From NCBI RefSeq assembly GCF_014648815.1, contig NZ_BMRV01000004.1, positions 124,001-188,000 of the forward strand: 64,000 nucleotides of DNA, written 5' to 3'. Position 1 is the stretch's first letter. Every line of letters begins with the position of its first letter. This document shows positions 1 to 10,301 of this stretch, piece after piece. Below the pieces are notes generated by a model. That model worked only from the letters and a program-made list of their open reading frames with translations, did no database searches and had not been told where the DNA came from. The DNA comes from Streptomyces flaveolus (GTDB lineage: Bacteria > Actinomycetota > Actinomycetes > Streptomycetales > Streptomycetaceae). The position numbers were made by a program, and so were the translations under genes.

Positions 1-747
1 CGCGATCCAGGCGGCCATGCCCTCGGGGGTACCGGAGACGTATCCGTCGAGGGCCGCCAGGTAGGCCGCGCGCCCCAGCTCGGCGTGTCCGACCTCGGCG
101 GCGCAGACCGACTTCGGATCCAGGCCGCTGCCGACCAGGACGATCCGCTCGGCCGTACGCGCGACGAGGCCGTTGTGCGAGGTGAAGGGACGCAGGGCCA
201 TCAGCTCGCCGTGCACGACGGCGGCGGTCACCAGCGCCGGGGCGGAACCCCCCGCGACGACCAGCTCCGCCAGGCCCTCCAGACGGCCGTGGGCCTCCCC
301 GGCACCCGGCAGCGGGAGCGCGACGAGTGGCTCGTCCACCGGCTCGCCCTCCTGGCGCGGCCGTCCCACCTGATCGGCCTTGTCCGCGGCCGCCACCAGG
401 TGCAGCCGGGCCAGCACCCGCAGCGGGGACTGGCGCCAGATGGACAGCAGCTGTCCCGCCTCGGCGGTCAGCCGCAGGGCCGCGCCCACCGTGCGCGCCT
501 CGTCGTCGCCGCTGAAGTCCGTCCGCCGGCGCACCTCCTCCAGCGCCCAGTCCGCGCCGGACAGCGCCGCCGAACCCCGGGCGCCGCGCAGCGCCGCCTC
601 GGACGTGATCTCGTTGCTGCGTCGCCGCATGATCCGGTGACCGTAGACCCGGTCCACGGCCTTGCGTACGGACTCCACGGTCTCGGCCGCACCGGGCAGC
701 GAGCCCAGGGCCGCGAGCGGATCGGCGGTCGCGCCTGTCGTACTCAT
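1..747 (-). CDS. Fic/DOC-like protein with degenerate Fic motif (partial, C-terminus off window)
   Basis: The reading frame opens at an ATG at 747 and runs uninterrupted to the left edge, so at least 249 residues are present and the C-terminus is missing. The protein is Ala/Arg-rich and helical. Residues 186-197 read RPFTSHNGLVAR, which aligns with the Fic core HPFxxGNGRxxR. Pro, Phe, Asn, Gly and the last Arg are kept, but the catalytic His is Arg, the first Gly is His and the phosphate-binding Arg is Leu. A working AMP-transferase is therefore unlikely; it may be a Fic-fold scaffold or regulator. It is divergent from the ATPase gene at 859, with 111 bp between the two starts. In S. coelicolor the equivalent gene is, as I recall, annotated only as an oxidoreductase or hypothetical protein. 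The family call rests on one motif. Confidence 0.75.
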   Translation of the reverse strand, partial: MSTTGATADPLAALGSLPGAAETVESVRKAVDRVYGHRIMRRRSNEITSEAALRGARGSAALSGADWALEEVRRRTDFSGDDEARTVGAALRLTAEAGQLLSIWRQSPLRVLARLHLVAAADKADQVGRPRQEGEPVDEPLVALPLPGAGEAHGRLEGLAELVVAGGSAPALVTAAVVHGELMALRPFTSHNGLVARTAERIVLVGSGLDPKSVCAAEVGHAELGRAAYLAALDGYVSGTPEGMAAWIA

Positions 748-858
748 GGGTACGACCCTACGCACCCCGACGCCACACCCCACGAATGAGTGGTCTTCTT
801 CACGCACCTCCAGACTCTCCTGCCACGGACAGCTATCGCTCCACTACGCTTGGTGAAC

Positions 859-1839
859 ATGAAAATTGCTTTCGTCGGGAAGGGCGGCAGCGGCAAGACC
901 ACCCTGTCCTCCCTGTTCATCCGCCAGCTCGCCGCCACCGGCGCGCCCGTCGTCGCGATCGACGCCGACATCAACCAGCACCTGGGCGCCGCACTGGGCC
1001 TCGACGAGGCGGACGCGGCCGCGCTGCCCGCGATGGGCGACCACCTTCCGCTGATCAAGGACCACCTGCGCGGCACCAACCCGCGCATCGCCTCCGCCGA
1101 CAAGATGATCAAGACGACGCCGCCCGGCGAGGGCTCGCGGCTGCTGCGGGTGCGCGAGGACAACCCGGTCTACGAGGCCTGCGCCCGCCCGGTGGAACTC
1201 GACGGCGACACCGTCCGTCTGATGGTCACCGGACCCTTCACCGAGGCCGATCTGGGAGTCGCCTGCTACCACTCCAAGACAGGAGCGGTGGAGCTGTGTC
1301 TGAACCACCTGGTCGACGGCCGTGACGAATACGTCGTGGTCGACATGACGGCGGGCTCGGACTCGTTCGCCTCCGGCATGTTCACCCGCTTCGACGTCAC
1401 GTTCCTGGTCGCCGAGCCGACCCGGAAGGGGGTCTCCGTCTACCGCCAGTACAAGGAGTACGCCCGCGACTTCGGCGTCGCCCTGCAGGTCGTCGGCAAC
1501 AAGGTGCAGGGGCAGGACGACCTCGACTTCCTGCGCGACGAGGTCGGGGACGACCTGCTGACGACCGTCGGACACTCGGACTGGGTGCGCGCCATGGAGA
1601 AGGGCCGCCCGCCCCGGTTCGAGCTCCTGGAGGACGTCAACCGCCGGGCGCTGCGGACGTTGCACACGGCCGCGGACGCGGCGTACGAGCTGCGGGACTG
1701 GGAGCGCTACACGCGGCAGATGGTGCACTTCCACCTGAAGAACGCCCGGAGCTGGGGCAACGAGCGGACCGGGGCAGACCTCGCCGCGCAGGTCGACCCC
1801 GGTTTCGTCCTCGGCGAGGAGGTCGTCGCCCCGGTGTGA
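859..1839 (+). CDS. CooC/MinD-type P-loop ATPase
   Basis: Encodes 326 aa. Residues 6-15 form a deviant Walker A, VGKGGSGKTT, with the signature lysine of the SIMIBI/MinD/CooC class, and VVVDMTAGSD near residue 164 fits the Walker B/switch region. The length and the KGGxGKT motif resemble CO-dehydrogenase maturation ATPases (CooC), but no Ni enzyme gene is nearby, so the client is unknown. I chose the ATG at 859 because it begins exactly at the P-loop strand. No Shine-Dalgarno is visible, and TACGCT at 845-850 lies 8 nt upstream of the ATG, which suggests a leaderless mRNA. An in-frame ATG at 790 would add 23 residues unlike the family. It is divergent from the Fic-like gene. Confidence 0.9.
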   Translation: MKIAFVGKGGSGKTTLSSLFIRQLAATGAPVVAIDADINQHLGAALGLDEADAAALPAMGDHLPLIKDHLRGTNPRIASADKMIKTTPPGEGSRLLRVREDNPVYEACARPVELDGDTVRLMVTGPFTEADLGVACYHSKTGAVELCLNHLVDGRDEYVVVDMTAGSDSFASGMFTRFDVTFLVAEPTRKGVSVYRQYKEYARDFGVALQVVGNKVQGQDDLDFLRDEVGDDLLTTVGHSDWVRAMEKGRPPRFELLEDVNRRALRTLHTAADAAYELRDWERYTRQMVHFHLKNARSWGNERTGADLAAQVDPGFVLGEEVVAPV

Positions 1840-1842
1840 CGC

Positions 1843-3123
1843 CTACTGCTTGGTCGCCGGCGCTCCGGGCACGCCCTTCGGCGCCGGCGCGGGGGCGGCC
1901 GACAGGAAGGACGCCCAGCCCTTCTCGGGTGCCTCGCCGACGCCCAGGGTGCGCAGCTTCTTCAGGGTCTTCGGGTCCTGGGCGTCCAGCCAGTCCACGA
2001 GCTGCCGGAAGGAGACGCAGCGCACCTCCTCCTTGGTGCACACCTTCTCGACGACCTCCTCGACGGCCCGCATGTAGGTGCCGCCGTTCCACGACTCGAA
2101 GTGGTTGCCGATGATCAGCGGCGCGCGGTTGCCGTCGTAGGCCCGCTGGAAACCCTGCAGCAGGCTGTCGCGCATCTGGTCGCCCCAGAACTCGTGCTTG
2201 GCGGGGTCGCCCTGGGTGGCGGTGCCGGACTGGTTGACCATGAAGTTGTAGTCCATGGTGAGCTGCTCGTAGGAGTGCCCGGGGAACGGGACGAGCTGCA
2301 TCGACAGGTCCCACAGTCCGTACTTCTTCTTCGGCCAGACCTGGTTGTTCACGCCGCTGCTGTCGTACCGGAAGCCCATCTGGCTCGCGGCCCGCATGAA
2401 GTTCTCCTGGCCCTCCAGGCACGGGGTGCGGGCGCCGATCAGCTCCTTGTCGTAGTCGAAGGGCAGCGGTGAGGCGTTCTTCAGCCCGGTGTTGGTCTTC
2501 CAGGTCTTCACGAACCGCTTGGCCTGGCTGATCTCGCTCTTCCACTCGTCGACCGACCACTCGCCGACGCCGCCACCGGCACCGCAGAAGTGACCGTTGA
2601 AGTGAGTACCGACCTCGTTGCCCTCCAGCCACGCCTGACGCAGCTGTGTGACGGTGTCGGTGATGCCCTCCTCGTCGTTGAAGCCGATGTCGGAGCGGCC
2701 CGGGGAGTGCTGCGGCGGCTGGTAGAGGTCCCCCTTGTCCTTCGGCAGCATGTACACGCCGCTCAGGAAGTACGTCATGGTGGCGTTGTTCTCCTTGGCC
2801 ACCTCACGGAAGTGGGAGAACAGCTTCTGGCTGTCCTCGCCCGCCCCGTCCCACGAGAACACCACGAACTGCGGAGGCTTCTGACCGGGCTTGAGACGCT
2901 CGGGCCGGGGCAGATGTGGCTGCGCGCCGGTGTACGCCGTCGAGCCGTCACCGATCAGCCGTACCGCGTTCTTGGGCGCCGGCGCCGCTTTTCCCTTCTC
3001 CTTCTGCGGTCCGTGCGTTCCCTCGGAATGGTTGCCGCTGGTGCCGATCGCGCAGCCGGCGAACGACGCGGCGCAGATCGCGGCGATCACGACGCGCGTG
3101 GCGGTCCTGTGGTTGGCGGCCAT
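1843..3123 (-). CDS. polysaccharide deacetylase-like lipoprotein
   Basis: Encodes 426 aa. The N-terminus has a lipoprotein signal: basic TATR, a hydrophobic stretch, then the lipobox FAG-C with the lipidated Cys at residue 24. The body resembles the NodB/polysaccharide-deacetylase fold. FSWDGAG takes the place of the metal-binding TFDDG strand, and THFNGHF supplies the paired histidines (HxxxH). The C-terminus is a Pro/Ala-rich tail. It should act outside the membrane on a cell-surface glycan, but the altered first motif leaves catalysis uncertain. The ATG at 3123 is preceded by AAGGTGGGCGG; the frame also opens 11 codons earlier, without a better ribosome site. Its stop lies 3 bp from the stop of the convergent ATPase gene. 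Confidence 0.85.
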   Translation of the reverse strand: MAANHRTATRVVIAAICAASFAGCAIGTSGNHSEGTHGPQKEKGKAAPAPKNAVRLIGDGSTAYTGAQPHLPRPERLKPGQKPPQFVVFSWDGAGEDSQKLFSHFREVAKENNATMTYFLSGVYMLPKDKGDLYQPPQHSPGRSDIGFNDEEGITDTVTQLRQAWLEGNEVGTHFNGHFCGAGGGVGEWSVDEWKSEISQAKRFVKTWKTNTGLKNASPLPFDYDKELIGARTPCLEGQENFMRAASQMGFRYDSSGVNNQVWPKKKYGLWDLSMQLVPFPGHSYEQLTMDYNFMVNQSGTATQGDPAKHEFWGDQMRDSLLQGFQRAYDGNRAPLIIGNHFESWNGGTYMRAVEEVVEKVCTKEEVRCVSFRQLVDWLDAQDPKTLKKLRTLGVGEAPEKGWASFLSAAPAPAPKGVPGAPATKQ

Positions 3124-3472
3124 GTTCCGCCCACCTTCTTCCTTCTCTCGGGCCAACGCCGACGAGGGCGATGTCGGGTGCTGTACCGGGACGTGCCGTC
3201 AGCGCCGTCAAGGTGGCACGAGTCCGAGAAGGAATTAGTACGACAAGCCGATGAAAAGACTGATTCACTCGCCAGAGCGGCCTATTACTCCATATGCGCG
3301 AAAAGTCTATGCCTCCTCTTTACTCTGAATTACGATCCGTTTACTGAGCGCATTCACCGAGTGCTCAGGCGTCCCGCCGCTGTACGCCGTGACCCACGGC
3401 CGCGACACCGCCCCCGCCGAGCGGGGGACCACCCCTGACCGCGACCGCGCAGCCCCGGAGGAGACGGGAAAC
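3124..3472. other. intergenic region between divergent lipoprotein and SulP genes
   Basis: A 349-bp gene-free stretch between two divergent starts. The part from about 3230 to 3360 is much richer in A/T than its surroundings, as expected of a promoter region, and TACGAT at 3331-3336 could be a -10 box for the rightward gene. I see no strong palindrome and no small ORF with convincing codon bias. Confidence 0.5.
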
Positions 3473-5887
3473 ATGTCAGCCTGCGTCCCCGCCCGCGCCG
3501 ATTCGGCCCGGACCAAGCACGTCCACCCACCCCACAGCCCACCGCCCGAGCGCCCCCGGCGATTCCGCATCGCGGGCGCCGACGTCTCGGCCTCGATCGC
3601 GGTCTTCCTGATCGCCCTCCCCCTGTCCCTGGGCATCGCCCTCGCCACCGGCGCGCCCCTCCAGGCCGGCCTCGTCGCCGCCGCGGTGGGCGGGATCGTC
3701 GCCGGGCGGCTCGGTGGCTGCCCGCTCCAGGTCAGCGGACCCGCGGCCGGACTCACCGTGGTCACCGCCGACCTCATCCACCGCTACGGCTGGCGTACGA
3801 CCTGCGCCATCACCGTCTTCGCCGGGCTCGCCCAGCTGGGCCTGGGCTGTCTGCGCGTGGCACGCACCGCCCTCGCCGTCAGCCCCGCCATCGTGCACGG
3901 CATGCTCGCCGGCATCGGCGTCACCATCGCCGTCGCCCAGCTGCACATCGTCCTCGGCGGCACGCCGCAGAGCGCGGTTCCCGACAACCTGCGCGCACTG
4001 CCCGCCCAGTTGGCGGACGTGCAGCCCGCCGACCTGGCGGTGAGCGTGCTGACCCTGACCCTGCTGCTGCTCTGGCCCCGCGTCCCCGGCCGGGCCGGGC
4101 AGCTCCTGGGCAAGGTGCCCGCCGCCCTGGTCGCCGTCGCCGGTGCCACCGCGGTCGCCGCCCTCGCCGGACTCCGGCTGCCCAAGGTCGACCTGCCCTC
4201 CTGGAGCAGCCACGCCCTGGCCACGCTGCCCGACGGTCCGGTGCTCGGGCTCGTCGCCGCCGTCCTCACCACCACGCTCGTGTGCAGCGTGCAGTCCCTG
4301 CTCGGCGCGGTCGCCGTGGACAAGCTCGTCGCCGCCCGGCCGGGTCCGACCGGCCGCGTCGAACGCTCCGACCTGGACCGCGAACTGCTCGGCCAGGGCG
4401 CCGCCAACGTCGTCTCCGGAACCCTCGGGGGTCTGCCCATCGCCGGCGTGGCGGTACGCAGCTCGGCGAATGTGCAGGCGGGCGCCGTCAGCCGGAACTC
4501 CACGATCCTGCACGGCGGTCTCGTGGTGATCGCCGCGCTGCTGATGGTCCCGGCCCTGGAGCTCATCCCGCTCGCCTCGCTCGCCGCCCTGGTCATGGCC
4601 GTCGGCCTCAAGATGGTGTCCCTGAACCACATCCGCACGGTGACCCGCCACCGAGAGGTCCTGGTCTACGCCGTCACCACCTGCGGCGTGGTGTTCTTCG
4701 GCGTCCTGGAGGGCGTCGCACTGGGCATCGCCGTGGCCGTCGGAGTCGCCCTGCACCGGCTGACCCGCACCCGCATCAGGCACGTCGACACGGAAGGAGT
4801 CCACCACGTACACGTCCGGGGCCAGTTGACGTTCCTGGCGGTGCCTCGGCTCAGCAGAGTCCTGCACCAGGTGCCTCACGGTGCCGACGCCGTCGTGGAG
4901 TTGGACGGATCGTTCATGGACCACGCGGCGTACGAGACGCTGCAGGACTGGCAGAAGACGCACACCGCGCAGGGCGGCTCCGTCGAGATCACCGGGCGTC
5001 GCCCCGGGCTCCGCATCTCCGAGCCGGCCGACACGGACGGCTGCCGCTGCCGCCCCTGGACGCCCTGGCGCAACCACCAGTGCGAACGCCCGCAGACGGC
5101 ACCCGCGCCCTCGCCCGACGGCGCCCGGCAGCCCGGGGCCGACGGGACGGACGGCACCGGCGGTACCGGTGACACCCCCGGGCCCGACCAGCTCGGCAGA
5201 GCGAGTCGTAGCGGGTCCAGCGGACGCGAACTGGCGCGCGGCATCAGCGCCTTCCACCGCAACACCGCCCCACTGGTGCGCGGCGAGCTGGCCCGGCTGG
5301 CGCGCGAAGGGCAGCAGCCCTCCCAGCTGTTCCTGGCCTGCGCCGACTCCCGGCTGGTCACGTCGATGATCACCTCCAGCGGCCCCGGCGACCTCTTCGT
5401 CGTGCGCAACGTGGGCAACCTCGTGCCGCTGCCCGGCGAGGAGGGCGGTGACGACTCGGTCGCCGCCGCGATCGAGTACGCGGTGGACGTGCTGAAGGTG
5501 CGGTCCATCACGGTGTGCGGCCACTCGGGGTGCGGTGCCATGCAGGCGTTGCTCAGCACCGAGCCCGGGGGCCCGCAGACGCCGCTCAAGCGGTGGCTGC
5601 GGCACGGGGCTCCGAGCCTGCGGCGTCTGACCGAGGACGAGGAGTCCTGGACCCGGCTGGCGGGACGGCGCCCCGCCGACGCCGCCGAGCAGCTCTGCCT
5701 GGCCAACGTGGTCCAGCAACTGGAGCATCTGCGCGCCCACGGATCGGTGTCCCGGGCGCTGGCCGCCGGGGAGCTGGAGCTGCACGGCATGTACTTCCAC
5801 GTGGGCGAGGCCCAGGCGTACCTGCTCACCGAGGGGGACGGGGCCGGGCGGTTCGAGCTGGTGCGGGAGACCGACCTGACCGCCTGA
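3473..5887 (+). CDS. SulP anion transporter fused to beta-carbonic anhydrase
   Basis: Encodes 804 aa. Domain order: a SulP membrane domain with about a dozen hydrophobic segments (residues ~30-430), a STAS-like cytoplasmic domain (~440-530), a linker rich in Cys, Trp and Gly, then a beta-carbonic anhydrase (~580-804). Its zinc/catalytic residues are complete: C623, D625 and R627 in CADSR, and H684 and C687 in HSGC. The likely role is bicarbonate or sulfate uptake coupled to CO2/HCO3- interconversion on the inner face of the membrane; such fusions are known as bifunctional SulP/CA proteins. The ATG at 3473 follows GGAGGAG at a usable distance. An ATG 28 codons upstream gives only low-complexity sequence. 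It is followed by acetyl-CoA synthetase after 218 bp. Confidence 0.93.
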   Translation: MSACVPARADSARTKHVHPPHSPPPERPRRFRIAGADVSASIAVFLIALPLSLGIALATGAPLQAGLVAAAVGGIVAGRLGGCPLQVSGPAAGLTVVTADLIHRYGWRTTCAITVFAGLAQLGLGCLRVARTALAVSPAIVHGMLAGIGVTIAVAQLHIVLGGTPQSAVPDNLRALPAQLADVQPADLAVSVLTLTLLLLWPRVPGRAGQLLGKVPAALVAVAGATAVAALAGLRLPKVDLPSWSSHALATLPDGPVLGLVAAVLTTTLVCSVQSLLGAVAVDKLVAARPGPTGRVERSDLDRELLGQGAANVVSGTLGGLPIAGVAVRSSANVQAGAVSRNSTILHGGLVVIAALLMVPALELIPLASLAALVMAVGLKMVSLNHIRTVTRHREVLVYAVTTCGVVFFGVLEGVALGIAVAVGVALHRLTRTRIRHVDTEGVHHVHVRGQLTFLAVPRLSRVLHQVPHGADAVVELDGSFMDHAAYETLQDWQKTHTAQGGSVEITGRRPGLRISEPADTDGCRCRPWTPWRNHQCERPQTAPAPSPDGARQPGADGTDGTGGTGDTPGPDQLGRASRSGSSGRELARGISAFHRNTAPLVRGELARLAREGQQPSQLFLACADSRLVTSMITSSGPGDLFVVRNVGNLVPLPGEEGGDDSVAAAIEYAVDVLKVRSITVCGHSGCGAMQALLSTEPGGPQTPLKRWLRHGAPSLRRLTEDEESWTRLAGRRPADAAEQLCLANVVQQLEHLRAHGSVSRALAAGELELHGMYFHVGEAQAYLLTEGDGAGRFELVRETDLTA

Positions 5888-6105
5888 GCCGTACGAGAGC
5901 CGACGGGCGCGGAGTGTGAGAGGCGTTACACACGCTGAACCCCGCGCCGTCGGCGCCCGTGGGTACGGATGACCACTGGCCACGGAGACGGCGGACAGCC
6001 CTGACAGGTCTAAACCAATTGCCCGTCGACCCTTGTCATCGGCCCCTCGGGTCTGATGAGGTGTGGCCTGGGACACAACGGACAACCCTGAGAAAGGGAG
6101 ATGTC

Positions 6106-8061
<1,956 letters not shown>

Positions 8062-8087
8062 TCCGCAGGACTGAAGCAGCGGACCGA

Positions 8088-8120
8088 GGGGCACTCGGCG
8101 GGAGATCCGCCGGGTGCCCC
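8088..8120 (+). terminator. hairpin terminator after acsA
   Basis: A 14-bp stem with one T-G wobble: GGGGCACTCGGCGG at 8088-8101 pairs with CCGCCGGGTGCCCC at 8107-8120 around a 5-nt loop. It starts 27 nt after the acsA stop. There is no U-tract, as is common in Streptomyces. Confidence 0.75.
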
Positions 8121-8285
8121 TTCGCACGGGGGCGTCCGCGGCGCGAGCACCGTCCAGCCCGTTCGCGCCGGAGCGACCCGTTAGGTAAGCTAAGGAACGC
8201 GTAAGAGTCACAACAAGATCCTCATGGTGCGCCGGGAAGTCTGGTCGGCACGTGTTCCGTGCTGCCCATCGACCGGAGGTCCCCC

Positions 8286-9710
8286 GTGACGTCGCCCCGC
8301 ACCCCCCGCAAGGCCTTCGGCCGGCTGTCCCTGCCGGAGCGGACCTACCTCACGGACGCCCTGCGCACCGAGACCGTCGGCGGGGTCCTGCTGCTCGTCG
8401 CCGCGGTCGCCGCGCTGATCTGGGCGAACATCCCGGCGCTCCACGACAGCTACGAGAGCGTCAGCCACTTCCACTTCGGCCCCGGGGCCCTCGGCCTGAA
8501 TCTGTCCGTCGAGCACTGGGCGGCGGACGGACTGCTGGCCGTCTTCTTCTTCGTCGCCGGGATCGAGCTCAAGCGCGAGCTGGTCGCCGGCGACCTCAAG
8601 GACCCGAAGGCCGCCGCGCTGCCCGTGGTGGCGGCCCTGTGCGGCATGGCCGTACCGGCGGTCGTCTACACGCTCACCAACGCCGCGGGCGGCGGATCAC
8701 TGGCCGGCTGGGCCGTGCCCACCGCGACCGACATCGCCTTCGCGCTCGCCGTCCTCGCCGTCATCGGCACGTCCCTGCCCAGCGCCCTGCGCGCCTTCCT
8801 GTTGACGCTCGCCGTCGTCGACGACCTCTTCGCGATCCTGATCATCGCCGTCTTCTTCACGGACAGCCTGAACTTCGCCGCGCTCGGCGGTGCGGCCGTC
8901 GGCCTCGCCGTCTTCTGGCTGCTGCTCCGCAAAGGCGTGCGCGGCTGGTACGTGTACGTCCCGCTCGGTCTCGTCATCTGGGGCCTGATGTACAACAGCG
9001 GCGTCCACGCCACCATCGCGGGCGTCGCGATGGGCCTGATGCTGCGCTGCCACACCCGCGAGGGCGAGGAACACTCCCCCGGTGAGCACATCGAGCACCT
9101 CGTGCGCCCGCTGTCGGCCGGCCTGGCGGTCCCGCTGTTCGCGCTGTTCAGCGCGGGCGTGGCCCTCTCGGGCGGCGCGCTGGCCGACGTGTTCACCAAG
9201 CCGGAGACGCTCGGCGTCGTGCTCGGTCTCGTCCTCGGCAAGGCGCTCGGCATCTTCGGCGGCACCTGGCTCACCGCGCGCTTCACCCGGGCCTCGCTCA
9301 GCGACGACCTCGCCTGGGCCGACGTGTTCGCGGTGGCGACCCTGGCCGGCATCGGGTTCACCGTCTCCCTGCTCATCGGCGAGCTGGCCTTCGAGGGCGA
9401 AGCGACGATGACCGACGAGGTCAAGGCGGCCGTCCTGGCCGGATCGGTCATCGCGGCGACCCTGGCGACCGTGCTGCTGAAGATCCGGAACGCCAAGTAC
9501 CGCCGGATGATCGAGGCCGAGGAGCGCGACGACGACCTCAGCGGTGTACCGGACATCTACGAGGAGGACGACCCGGCGTACCACCTGCGGATGGCGGCCA
9601 TCTACGAGCGGAAGGCCGCCGAACACCGGCGGATCGCCGAGGAGAAGGAGACGGCGCGGCTTGCCGAAGTGCCGGGCGGGGCAGGCGATGAGGGCGACGG
9701 TCCGGCATGA
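8286..9710 (+). CDS. nhaA: NhaA-type Na+/H+ antiporter
   Basis: Encodes 474 aa with about 11-12 membrane segments. It exchanges Na+ for H+ across the plasma membrane for pH and salt homeostasis. The NhaA signature ATDIAFALAVLA carries D149, and VVDDLFAI carries the paired ion-binding D179/D180. GGALADVF and the TMITDEVK-like tail also fit the family. After the membrane domain a charged extension of about 70 residues, rich in Glu and Arg, goes beyond E. coli NhaA (388 aa). The GTG at 8286 is chosen because GGAGG sits 6-7 nt upstream; an ATG at 8259 lacks such a site. It runs in the same direction as the holin-like gene 102 bp downstream. Confidence 0.94.
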   Translation: MTSPRTPRKAFGRLSLPERTYLTDALRTETVGGVLLLVAAVAALIWANIPALHDSYESVSHFHFGPGALGLNLSVEHWAADGLLAVFFFVAGIELKRELVAGDLKDPKAAALPVVAALCGMAVPAVVYTLTNAAGGGSLAGWAVPTATDIAFALAVLAVIGTSLPSALRAFLLTLAVVDDLFAILIIAVFFTDSLNFAALGGAAVGLAVFWLLLRKGVRGWYVYVPLGLVIWGLMYNSGVHATIAGVAMGLMLRCHTREGEEHSPGEHIEHLVRPLSAGLAVPLFALFSAGVALSGGALADVFTKPETLGVVLGLVLGKALGIFGGTWLTARFTRASLSDDLAWADVFAVATLAGIGFTVSLLIGELAFEGEATMTDEVKAAVLAGSVIAATLATVLLKIRNAKYRRMIEAEERDDDLSGVPDIYEEDDPAYHLRMAAIYERKAAEHRRIAEEKETARLAEVPGGAGDEGDGPA

Positions 9711-9812
9711 TCTGACCTGACGGTACAAAAGACGGGACCGTACGCAGTCGGACGGAAGACGACGACCGCCACGGAACCGTACGCAGCAAGCCAGCAGAAG
9801 AGGGAGACCGCG

Positions 9813-10301
9813 ATGAGCGCACCCGACGGCAGCCCGGTCGGCACCGAACGCAGCATCGGCCAGCTGTTCGCCTCGGCGACCACCGAATTGTCGGCGCTGG
9901 TGCACGACGAGATCGCACTGGCCAAGGCGCAGCTGAGGCAGGACGTCAAGCGCGGGGCGACCAGCGGCGGCGCCTTCTCGCTGGCGGGCCTGCTCCTGGT
10001 GTTCTCGCTGCCGATGCTGAACTTCGCCCTGGCCTACGGGATCCGGACCTGGAGCGGCTGGAACCTCGCGGTCTGCTTCCTGCTGTCCTTCGCGGCGAAC
10101 GTCCTGATCGCCGGCCTCCTCGCGCTGATCGGCATCACCTTCGCCAAGAAGGCCAAGAAGGGCCGCGGCCCGCAGAAGGTCGCCGCCTCCGTGAAGCAGT
10201 CGGCGGGCGTCCTGCAGAACGCCAAGCCGCACCCGCGCCCGGAGCTGCCGGCCGACCGGTCCCCCGAGGCCATCGAGGCTGTGGCACGCTCGTCCTCATG
10301 A
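9813..10301 (+). CDS. phage-holin-like membrane protein (DUF1469 type)
   Basis: Encodes 162 aa. An N-terminal amphipathic region ends in ALVHDEIALAKAQLR, typical of the Phage_holin_3_6/DUF1469 family, and is followed by two hydrophobic segments (about residues 50-72 and 82-107) and a basic C-terminal tail. Despite the family name these are host membrane proteins. GGGAG precedes the ATG. The stop overlaps the start of the hydrolase gene by 4 nt (ATGA), so the two are translationally coupled. The same pairing with an epoxide hydrolase is seen in mycobacteria, as I remember it. Function unknown. Confidence 0.88.
   Translation: MSAPDGSPVGTERSIGQLFASATTELSALVHDEIALAKAQLRQDVKRGATSGGAFSLAGLLLVFSLPMLNFALAYGIRTWSGWNLAVCFLLSFAANVLIAGLLALIGITFAKKAKKGRGPQKVAASVKQSAGVLQNAKPHPRPELPADRSPEAIEAVARSSS

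Noticed and set aside
3476..6085. Very long leftward open frame antisense to the SulP-CA gene (and similar frames at 30361-33654 and 21782-24133)
   Set aside because: These arise because high-GC codons rarely yield stops in the antisense frame. Their products are low-complexity Arg/Gly/Asp/Ala strings with no family motifs, and the opposite strand encodes clear enzymes.
9813..10301. Phage remnant, because of the holin-like gene
   Set aside because: No other phage genes are nearby, and DUF1469 holin-like proteins are ordinary host genes in actinobacteria, here coupled to an epoxide hydrolase.
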